64,000 nucleotides of DNA, taken from assembly GCA_944384265.1 (NCBI GenBank), contig CALWSR010000001.1, positions 124,001 to 188,000 of the forward strand, written 5' to 3'. Both the position numbers and the translations under genes were made by a program. How positions within the stretch are numbered: position 1 is the stretch's first letter; the number at the start of each line of letters is the position of its first letter. Origin of the DNA: an uncultured Clostridia bacterium. Its GTDB lineage: Bacteria > Bacillota > Clostridia > Lachnospirales > Anaerotignaceae. Of the stretch, positions 34,910 through 41,358 are shown piece after piece. The notes beneath the pieces are model-generated. The model ran no database searches, had not been told where the DNA came from, and saw nothing but the letters and a program-made list of their open reading frames with translations.

Positions 34910-35851
34910 ATGTGTAAAATGCAAGCAGAAAATGAGACACTAGATAAGTGTAGTGAATTTAACTATGATTCAAGTGTACCAAATGCACTTAATAAAAAGT
35001 TTATAAGAAAGGAATTATTAAATAATTCCGTAACATCACATATTTACAAAGAAGAAAAAAATGAAAGTTTTATAGCTGATATTCATGACTTGTATAAAAA
35101 TACTAAACAACATTGTACTTGTTCAGAATGCAATGGTATATTTGATGTTAATAATACAATGGAAATTGATAATAATTCTAAAATATGTTATAAATGTTAC
35201 GAAAATTACTATTCGATTTGTGAAATTTGTGGTAAAATAGTATATAAATCAAATTTAGTGGAATTGTCTTTCGGAGAAGAAGATATATCCGTGTGTGACG
35301 ATTGTGATTTACAGTTGCGTTCCATACTACATACTAGAAAGGACATTATACCTTTAATGCATTTTTATAACAAAAACTCTAATACATTCGTTCAATTTCA
35401 AATTAAGATAAATTTGGATAGTTCTGCTAATTTAGAAACAATATCTTCTATTGTTAAGAATCTTAATGAGATATGTAGTGCCCATGAAATACCATTATTT
35501 TATATTACTGATTTTGAAGATTATTCTAGTCTAAACTTAGTGTCTCATTTTTTAAGTTTAGAAGATAATTTCTATAAAAATATAATTCTTCAACTAACAA
35601 TGTATCTATCATTTAATACAAGTATATGCAGTCTAGAAGCATTAACTGTTCGTTTAGAATGTCCCTATAGTGAAAGAGAAAAATATATAAATAGACTTGA
35701 AACTTTTTTTAATCTTTTGTTGCCGTATAAAAATATTCATTTGGATGAAAAATTATTAAGTAATAATTTTGAAGTTAGTACAAATTGCGTGGATGATATT
35801 ATTGATAAAGCACAGCTTTATTATGTTTGTAATAAACTTGTTATCACTTAA
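34910..35851 (+). CDS. CxxC-rich (LIM-like) zinc-knuckle protein
   Basis: 313 aa; ATG 34910. The GGAGG at 34893-34897 is 12 bases upstream, longer than usual, and an ATG-TAA start-stop codon pair lies between. Residues about 66-135 have four CxxC pairs (CSEC, CYKC, CEIC, CDDC) spaced like two LIM or rubredoxin-like knuckles that would bind two zinc ions. The remaining 180 residues are helical/alpha-beta without known motifs and end with FEVSTNC-type acidic sequence. Likely a DNA-, RNA- or protein-binding regulator; the lack of a helix-turn-helix leaves the partner open. Confidence 0.7.
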   Translation: MCKMQAENETLDKCSEFNYDSSVPNALNKKFIRKELLNNSVTSHIYKEEKNESFIADIHDLYKNTKQHCTCSECNGIFDVNNTMEIDNNSKICYKCYENYYSICEICGKIVYKSNLVELSFGEEDISVCDDCDLQLRSILHTRKDIIPLMHFYNKNSNTFVQFQIKINLDSSANLETISSIVKNLNEICSAHEIPLFYITDFEDYSSLNLVSHFLSLEDNFYKNIILQLTMYLSFNTSICSLEALTVRLECPYSEREKYINRLETFFNLLLPYKNIHLDEKLLSNNFEVSTNCVDDIIDKAQLYYVCNKLVIT

Positions 35852-35924
35852 AATAAAATATGTTTTTTTCATTTTATATCTTCTATACATTGATTTTTAT
35901 TTATCTATTATAGAGGTGATAACA

Positions 35925-37181
35925 ATGATAAAACAAATTTTCAAATTGCATAATTTTATTTTTATTAGATTAACCGTATTTTTTATTTATAGCATTATAA
36001 CTATTTTTTTATACTATGTTTTTCTGAAAATTTTTACGATTATACTACCATTAGGAATACTGAATACTTTTCTTAGTGTTATAGGTTTATTTTTAATAAT
36101 GATTCCTATTATATCTATTTTTGAAAAAGTAATATTAAATAATATTGAACTGGTACAATTATACTATCTACGTAATAATACTGGACTCACACTTAAAGAT
36201 ACTGCAAAAAACTTTAAAGATGTTTTATTTGAATCCTTTAGTAATTTTAATTTTTATTTGAACTTGTTTAGTAATCTAAATGCAGTAAATAGAATATTGA
36301 GAGAGGATTTATGCAGTATTAGTGCTAGTGACATTAAACCATATTTTAGATATAGTTTTCTTTTTGAATTTAGAAGTAATTTTATATTTAAATTTATATT
36401 TGATACCATTTCAAATAATTTGATTACCAGTGTTTTATTCTATAACGTAAAAATGGATTCCGAGTTAGATATTAAGGACTATGCAAAGGGGATTATTTTC
36501 TATCATCGTATTTTTTATAGATTACTTCAAAATTCCCTGAAAGGGATTGTATTGCTAAATTTTTTAGCAATGACTCTATATTCCCTAATTTATATAATAA
36601 TAATATTTAATTCGTCTAATATATTAGGATCTATCGGTATCACTACTTTACTACTCATTATTTTTTATAAATTCATTTTTAAATTTATACTTAATAATTA
36701 TGTTATTTATATTTTATATGATTTATGTGCTTCCAATATATCTGAAACTAATGATGTTAATGATGAACCAGAAATAAGTACTAATGAGGTAGAGGAGCTA
36801 AACAACGATATCCCTAATCTGGAATATAAGCAAAATTTATCAGATATTCCATTCTCTATAAATAAAAATAAGTTATTTGAACAACATTCAAAAGACACTA
36901 CAGATTTAAGTATATTATTGAATAAGTGGAAAACAAATGTGACAAATAATACAGATAACGATAAAGATAAAGGAACTCATAATAAGGCTGAACATACTGT
37001 ATTCGTTTTTGATAAGACAGAGCTGCAGAAAGCTTACGAAACAAAATCAAATAAGTATAATGATAACATTGATTCTACATATATTGAAGGAGATATCTCT
37101 AAAATAGAAAATACAGATTTTATGATAGAAGATTTACAATTAGAAATAGAAAGATTAAATATTGATTTCTTTATAAAATAA
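35925..37181 (+). CDS. polytopic membrane protein with long cytoplasmic tail
   Basis: ATG 35925 has GAGGTGATAAC upstream; the open frame extends to 35769 but that part overlaps the previous gene without a ribosome site. The 418-aa product has about four to five membrane helices: two close together at residues about 12-60, then a helical soluble stretch, and two or three more at about 205-275. An acidic, Asn/Asp/Lys-rich tail of about 140 residues follows. VirB6-like channel proteins are polytopic, but no motif supports that here, so I leave it as unknown membrane protein. Confidence 0.75.
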   Translation: MIKQIFKLHNFIFIRLTVFFIYSIITIFLYYVFLKIFTIILPLGILNTFLSVIGLFLIMIPIISIFEKVILNNIELVQLYYLRNNTGLTLKDTAKNFKDVLFESFSNFNFYLNLFSNLNAVNRILREDLCSISASDIKPYFRYSFLFEFRSNFIFKFIFDTISNNLITSVLFYNVKMDSELDIKDYAKGIIFYHRIFYRLLQNSLKGIVLLNFLAMTLYSLIYIIIIFNSSNILGSIGITTLLLIIFYKFIFKFILNNYVIYILYDLCASNISETNDVNDEPEISTNEVEELNNDIPNLEYKQNLSDIPFSINKNKLFEQHSKDTTDLSILLNKWKTNVTNNTDNDKDKGTHNKAEHTVFVFDKTELQKAYETKSNKYNDNIDSTYIEGDISKIENTDFMIEDLQLEIERLNIDFFIK

Positions 37182-37230
37182 AAAAGTCAAGAAAAATAAA
37201 AATTTCAAATATTTTGTTGCATTTTTAATG

Positions 37231-37270
37231 CTGTTACTCTCTATAGACAAGTAAGAAAGGAGGGTAACAG
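37231..37270 (+). promoter_or_regulatory. inverted repeat that can mask the ribosome site of the sigma gene
   Basis: CTGTTACTCT (37231-37240) is complementary, with one mismatch, to AGGGTAACAG (37261-37270). The right arm overlaps the 3' half of the Shine-Dalgarno AAAGGAGGG (37256-37264) and ends just before ATG 37272. Folded, it would hide part of the SD in the stem base; as DNA it could be an operator. Only the base pairing is seen. Confidence 0.5.
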
Positions 37271-37271
37271 T

Positions 37272-37730
37272 ATGAACGATGCAGATGTTTATAGAATTAT
37301 GAGCAATTACTTATCAGTAGTATTTTTACATGGTGCTATGAGATTTATAAAAACCAAAAAATATAATAGATTAGAAAATACTGTTGACATTGAGACTTTT
37401 GCAGACTCTATAAAATTAAGTGATTCCTGTATTGTAAGTAAAGAAATAAAGTCTGTAGAAGATATTCCATTTAAATTTGAAAATGAATTATTAATTGATG
37501 CTGTACTTTCATTGACTGAAAAAGAGCAAAATATAATTTATCGTAAATATGTATTGGATATGACTGATGAAGAAATTGCTAATGAAATGAATGTTTCTAG
37601 GCAGTCTATAACAAGTAAAAAGTTAGCAATATTGAATAAACTGAGAGTATTTTTACAGGAACATCGGCAACTTTGGAGGGAATTATATGGACAAGAACTT
37701 GACTTTAATGGAAATTCTAGAAAAAGCTAA
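37272..37730 (+). CDS. sigma-factor region-4 protein (Tn916 Orf7 / SigO-like)
   Basis: 152 aa; strong AAAGGAGGG and ATG 37272. The C-terminal 65 residues are a sigma-70 region 4 helix-turn-helix: LTEKEQNIIYRKYVLDMTDEE, IANEMNVSRQSITSKK, AILNKLRVFL. Regions 1 and 2 are missing. The gene overlaps by 44 bases a small gene encoding a region-2-like protein, the same split seen for SigO/RsoA in Bacillus subtilis and for orf7/orf8 in Tn916. The pair probably acts as a two-part sigma factor that switches on element genes. The hairpin over its ribosome site suggests post-transcriptional control. Confidence 0.85.
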   Translation: MNDADVYRIMSNYLSVVFLHGAMRFIKTKKYNRLENTVDIETFADSIKLSDSCIVSKEIKSVEDIPFKFENELLIDAVLSLTEKEQNIIYRKYVLDMTDEEIANEMNVSRQSITSKKLAILNKLRVFLQEHRQLWRELYGQELDFNGNSRKS

Positions 37731-37896
37731 ACAAGGAGATGAATATTCTTTTCAGTTACTAATTGAGGAGTTCAAACCTTTAATATTTCACTATTCCAAA
37801 TTATCCTTTTATAACTGTGAGGAGTGTAAACAATATTTAGAAATTTTATTTTGGAAAATATTATCAAAAATAAAGGTGGATGAATTTAAAAAATGA
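37687..37896 (+). CDS. small region-2-like sigma partner (Tn916 Orf8 / RsoA-like)
   Basis: 69 aa; GAGGG and ATG 37687, inside the 3' end of the sigma region-4 gene (44-base overlap), and its TGA overlaps the integrase ATG. The pattern ILEKAKQGDEYSFQLLIEEF then PLIFHYSKLSF is the conjugative-transposon helix-turn-helix (HTH_16) that corresponds to sigma region 2, which contacts the polymerase clamp and the -10 element. RsoA in B. subtilis is about the same size. Tight overlap on both sides implies that sigma pair and integrase are translated together. Confidence 0.8.
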   Translation: MDKNLTLMEILEKAKQGDEYSFQLLIEEFKPLIFHYSKLSFYNCEECKQYLEILFWKILSKIKVDEFKK

Positions 37897-39056
37897 GTAG
37901 ACGAAAAAACGGAGAAGGTTCAATCATTGAATTAGAAAATGGTAAAGCTACTTTTAGGCAGCCAATCGGATATTTACCTAATGGTAATGTAAAATATAAA
38001 AGTAAGACATTTGAAGATAAGGAAACTGCTTTGAAGGTGTCAAATCACATATTATTACAGAAAAAACGAGAAAATTTAATTGACTCTAGTAATATTTTAT
38101 TTTCAGATTATGCTGATAAATGGTTAACAATTCATAAAAAAAGCATGATACGATCGAGTACTTACGACATTTTAGAAAACTTATTATCAACGCATATTTA
38201 TCCTATAATAAGTGATTTACAACTACATTCTATTACTTCAAAAGATTTACAAAAATTGATTGATGATGAAGCTGATGTGCTGGCTTTAAATACACTAAAA
38301 GGGTTATTTTCAACACTAAACAGTATTTTTTATTATGCTTATTTAAGTAATGATATTGAAATTAATCCTATGGATGATGTGGTAATACCATTTCATAAAT
38401 ATCCTTTATCCTCTGAATCTAAAATAACTGTTTTAACTCAAGAAGAACAAATATTATTTTTTAAAACTTGTTTTAAAAGAAGAAAAAACGGTCGTTTGTG
38501 TTTCAGACATGGGCCTGCACTTGCTTTACTGCTATCTACAGGAATGCGATCAGGAGAGCTGTTATCATTGCAGCGGAAGAATATAAATTTAGAGAGTAGA
38601 GAAATAAATATAAGTGGAACAATAGCCAGAATAAAAAATAGAGATAAATCATGTGACTCGGATTTATCTTATATTCATGAAATCCATAATACAAAAAGTG
38701 TGGCAGGGAAACGAGTAATACCAATTAACTTATGGGCAGAGCAAGCGATACGGATACTAGAAGATGAAATTTATATTAAAAATGATAATGACTTAATTTT
38801 TCCAACAAAAACAGGATCTGTATATACATATAGGGTTCTTGCAACTGGGTTTGACAGGTTACTTTATTTATGTAATATAGAACATAGAAATTTACATTGC
38901 TTGCGACATTCTTTTGCTACACAAATGCTTTATGAAAATGAGGATATAGTTTCTTTATCTAAAATATTGGGGCATAAGAGTCCAATAACGACATACAATA
39001 TTTATATTCATTTTATTGATAAAGATAAGGAAGAGGCTCTAAAATTACTAGAATAA
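37893..39056 (+). CDS. int: tyrosine recombinase (integrase) of the element
   Basis: 387 aa; ATG 37893 overlaps the previous stop as ATGA. The N-terminal 50 residues (basic start, GEGSIIEL...YKSKTFEDKETA) look like the arm-binding AP2-like domain of Tn916-type integrases, followed by a core-binding SAM-like domain (about 65-160). The catalytic domain has Arg I in TGMRSGELLSL, the HxxR box HCLRHSFAT, the second His in LGHKSP, and the nucleophile Tyr in TYNIYIHF. It cuts and joins att sites for integration and, with an excisionase not seen here, excision. As the last gene it marks the right end of the element beside miaB. Confidence 0.95.
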   Translation: MSRRKNGEGSIIELENGKATFRQPIGYLPNGNVKYKSKTFEDKETALKVSNHILLQKKRENLIDSSNILFSDYADKWLTIHKKSMIRSSTYDILENLLSTHIYPIISDLQLHSITSKDLQKLIDDEADVLALNTLKGLFSTLNSIFYYAYLSNDIEINPMDDVVIPFHKYPLSSESKITVLTQEEQILFFKTCFKRRKNGRLCFRHGPALALLLSTGMRSGELLSLQRKNINLESREINISGTIARIKNRDKSCDSDLSYIHEIHNTKSVAGKRVIPINLWAEQAIRILEDEIYIKNDNDLIFPTKTGSVYTYRVLATGFDRLLYLCNIEHRNLHCLRHSFATQMLYENEDIVSLSKILGHKSPITTYNIYIHFIDKDKEEALKLLE

Positions 39057-39063
39057 TTAAATA

Positions 39064-39119
39064 TAGAATATGAAGGAAAAGGCGTTAATTCTAATTAACG
39101 CCTTTTCTTTCATATTCTA
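39064..39119 (+). terminator. 56-base inverted repeat / terminator behind the integrase
   Basis: Arms of 27 bases (39064-39090 and 39093-39119) match with one mismatch around a two-base centre; the core is AAAAGGCGTTAATT. Right-arm transcript ends TTTTCTTTC, so it is a plausible terminator for int. The long symmetry with AT-rich ends could also be a recombinase or accessory site near the element end. Confidence 0.7.
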
Positions 39120-39211
39120 AAATTCTATATTATTTTGTATATAGATGTATAAATATACCATCAATTTTTCGCCTTTAAAAGCAAGAAATTTTTCCAAGTT
39201 TTTTTCAAGCC

Positions 39212-39230
39212 AAAACAACCTAAAACAACC
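39212..39230 (+). repeat. tandem AAAACAACC direct repeats, possible integrase arm sites
   Basis: AAAACAACC occurs at 39212-39220 and again at 39222-39230, one helical turn apart, between the integrase and miaB. Tn916-class integrases bind short direct repeats (arm sites) just inside the element ends. No experiment or family consensus is available, so this is position-based. Confidence 0.35.
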
Positions 39231-39367
39231 CCAAATACGAAAAATGATGACTATTTATACATTTTAGGATTATTCCAATTTTTAACATATTTCAATTTTT
39301 AGGACATTTTATACATAAAAAAGACATCATTTTTCACCATGTTCTTAAAACAAATAATATAAAAATA

Positions 39368-39396
39368 TTGAGAAAATTTTTGCTTTATGGTATAAT
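39368..39396 (+). promoter_or_regulatory. sigma-A promoter of miaB
   Basis: TTGAGA (39368-39373), 17-base spacer, perfect TATAAT (39391-39396), 43 bases before the miaB ATG. It lies to the right of the probable element end, so miaB keeps its own promoter after integration. Confidence 0.8.
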
Positions 39397-39439
39397 AAGC
39401 AAATTGTAAAAGTTTTTAAAATAGTTAAAAGGTGGAAGT

Positions 39440-40870
39440 ATGCGTATCGAAAATATAGAACAAAATAATAATGTAATAGAATTGGAAAAACAAAAAGAAT
39501 ATATGCAGAAAATGAAAGTGCATCTATCTAATTTGGAGAAAAAAACAGGCAGAAAACAAACCTATTTTTTATTAACAACAGGGTGTCAGATGAATGCGCA
39601 TGATTCTGAAAAGCTGGCTGGAATGTTGGAAACAATGGGATTTGCAGAAAGCCCTTCTGAGCAAAAAGCTGACTTTGTACTATATAATACCTGCTGTATA
39701 CGAGAAAATGCAGAGGATAAAATTTATGGTCGTTTGGGTAGATTAAAATATTATAAAAAGCAAAATCCAAATATGAAAATAGCCATTTGCGGCTGCATGA
39801 CACAACAAGATGTGGTCATTGAAAAATTACAAAAATCATACAAATATGTTGATATTGTTTTTGGGACATTCAATTTATATAAATTACCAGAACTTTTGTA
39901 TGAAAGTTTAGAAACAAAAGACACACTTTTTGACATTTGGAAAGAGGAAAAAGAGATTGTCGAAAATCTACCTACTGTGTATAAAAATACATTTCAGGCA
40001 TCTGTTAACATTATGTATGGCTGCGATAATTTTTGTGCCTACTGCATTGTGCCTTATGTAAGAGGCAGAGAAAGAAGCAGAAAGCCTCAAGAGATTATAC
40101 AGGAGATACAAAAACTGGTAAACAATGGTGTAAAAGAAGTGATGCTTTTGGGACAGAATGTAAATTCCTATGGAAAGAACTTGCAAACGCCTGTTTCCTT
40201 TGCCCAGCTTTTAACACAAATCAACGAAATCGAAGGCTTAGAAAGAATCCGATTTATGACTTCCCATCCAAAGGATTTGTCAGATGAGCTGATTTTAGCA
40301 ATGAAAGAGTGTGACAAGGTTTGCAATTATATTCATCTGCCCATACAATCAGGAAGCAACAGAATATTAAAATGGATGAATAGACATTACACAAAAGAGC
40401 ATTATTTAGAATTGGTTCAAAAATTGAAACAATCCATAAAAGATATTACCATCAGCACAGATATTATTGTGGGATTTCCCGGAGAAACAGAAGAAGATTT
40501 TCAACAAACATTGGATGTGGTTCGCCAAGTGCAATATTGTACTGCATTTACATTTATATATTCCAAACGCTCTGGCACACCTGCGGCTACCATGGAAAAT
40601 CAGATTCCCGAGGATGTGGTAAAAGACAGATTTGACAGATTATTAAAAGTATTAAACCCTATTGTAGCGCAGGTACATCAAAAGCAAGTGGGAAAAACAG
40701 TCAATGTATTGGTAGAAGAAGTGAGTAAGCAGGATGCTGCTACATTGACAGGAAGAGCAGAGGACAATACATTGGTACATTTTAAAGGTACAAAGGATTT
40801 GATTGGCAGTATCATCCCCATAAAAATCATAGACAACAAAACATTTTATGTAATTGGAGAAAGGGCTTAA
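39440..40870 (+). CDS. miaB: MiaB tRNA-2-methylthio-N6-dimethylallyladenosine synthase
   Basis: 476 aa; AAAGGTGG and ATG 39440. An N-terminal UPF0004 domain (TTGCQMNAHDSEKLAG; NTCCIRENA; ICGCMTQQ) carries the three Cys for the auxiliary 4Fe-4S cluster. The radical-SAM motif CDNFCAYCIVPYVRGRERSR follows, then a C-terminal TRAM domain. It adds a methylthio group to i6A37 of tRNA, the step after MiaA, whose gene lies 5 kb downstream. An N-terminal extension of about 35 residues is usual in Firmicutes. First chromosomal gene after the element; it overlaps nothing and has its own promoter. Confidence 0.97.
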   Translation: MRIENIEQNNNVIELEKQKEYMQKMKVHLSNLEKKTGRKQTYFLLTTGCQMNAHDSEKLAGMLETMGFAESPSEQKADFVLYNTCCIRENAEDKIYGRLGRLKYYKKQNPNMKIAICGCMTQQDVVIEKLQKSYKYVDIVFGTFNLYKLPELLYESLETKDTLFDIWKEEKEIVENLPTVYKNTFQASVNIMYGCDNFCAYCIVPYVRGRERSRKPQEIIQEIQKLVNNGVKEVMLLGQNVNSYGKNLQTPVSFAQLLTQINEIEGLERIRFMTSHPKDLSDELILAMKECDKVCNYIHLPIQSGSNRILKWMNRHYTKEHYLELVQKLKQSIKDITISTDIIVGFPGETEEDFQQTLDVVRQVQYCTAFTFIYSKRSGTPAATMENQIPEDVVKDRFDRLLKVLNPIVAQVHQKQVGKTVNVLVEEVSKQDAATLTGRAEDNTLVHFKGTKDLIGSIIPIKIIDNKTFYVIGERA

Positions 40871-40880
40871 GGTGAAAAAA

Positions 40881-41285
40881 ATGGCATCTGTATATGAATT
40901 GGCAAGACAATTAGGCAAGGAACTGATGAACACACCAGAAGTGGCAGAGCTTTTGGAGGCAAAAAAAATATATGAAGCGGATACGGAAATCGTAAAGCTG
41001 ATACAGGAATACAGCGCATTGCAGGAGGATTTTGAAATTCGCTTTGCTGCGGGCAAAACAACAGAGGAGGAGCAAAAGGCCTTTAGAGAGGAAATGACAA
41101 AAAGAGGCGAAGTGATTAAAGCAAATCAAGCGGCTGCCAATTTATTTGCTGCAGAATCTAAATTCAATCAGTTTATGAGTTCTGTATTTTCTATCGTAAC
41201 GGCTACATTAGCTGGTGATGACCCAAGCCAAACAGGAGGCTGCAATCCAAGCTGCTGCTCCTCTTGCGGCGGTGGCTGCCATTAA
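40881..41285 (+). CDS. ylbF: YlbF/YmcA-family protein with Cys-rich tail
   Basis: ATG 40881 with AAGG at about 40869; the open frame extends to 40854 inside miaB without a ribosome site. The 134-aa product is the helical YlbF/YmcA (Com_YlbF) fold. In B. subtilis these proteins form the Y-complex with YaaT, bind Fe-S clusters and control RNase Y activity. The last 17 residues (about 118-134) are GGCNPSCCSSCGGGCH, five Cys suited to metal or Fe-S binding. Position between miaB and mutS is common in Clostridia. The family is clear, the exact orthologue (YlbF or YmcA) is not. Confidence 0.85.
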   Translation: MASVYELARQLGKELMNTPEVAELLEAKKIYEADTEIVKLIQEYSALQEDFEIRFAAGKTTEEEQKAFREEMTKRGEVIKANQAAANLFAAESKFNQFMSSVFSIVTATLAGDDPSQTGGCNPSCCSSCGGGCH

Positions 41286-41296
41286 GCAGGAAACAT

Positions 41297-41332
41297 ACCC
41301 GAATTGGTAAAGCGATTCGGGTATTACTTTTA
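41297..41332 (+). terminator. probable terminator between ylbF and mutS
   Basis: An 8-bp stem ACCCGAAT / ATTCGGGT (41297-41304 with 41315-41322) is followed by ATTACTTTT. The T run is broken, so termination may be partial and mutS may also be read from upstream. Confidence 0.5.
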
Positions 41333-41358
41333 ATTTAGACAAGAAAAGGAGAATGGGT

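Larger units (their letters stand above)
1..39360. mobile_element. right-hand part of a large integrative conjugative element (right end approximate, left end outside window)
   Basis: The region is much more AT-rich than the chromosome that follows at 39.4 kb, and nearly every gene reads rightward in tightly packed, often overlapping order. It carries conjugation-type genes (VirB4-like ATPase, CwlT-like hydrolase, VirB8/TcpC-like membrane proteins), DNA-processing genes, surface proteins, a sigma pair and, as the last gene, a tyrosine integrase. The sigma-pair/integrase arrangement recalls the right end of Tn916. The right boundary should lie between the integrase stop (39056) and the miaB promoter (39368); I could not define the att core because the left junction is not in the window. 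An integrated conjugative plasmid is an alternative description. Confidence 0.8.
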
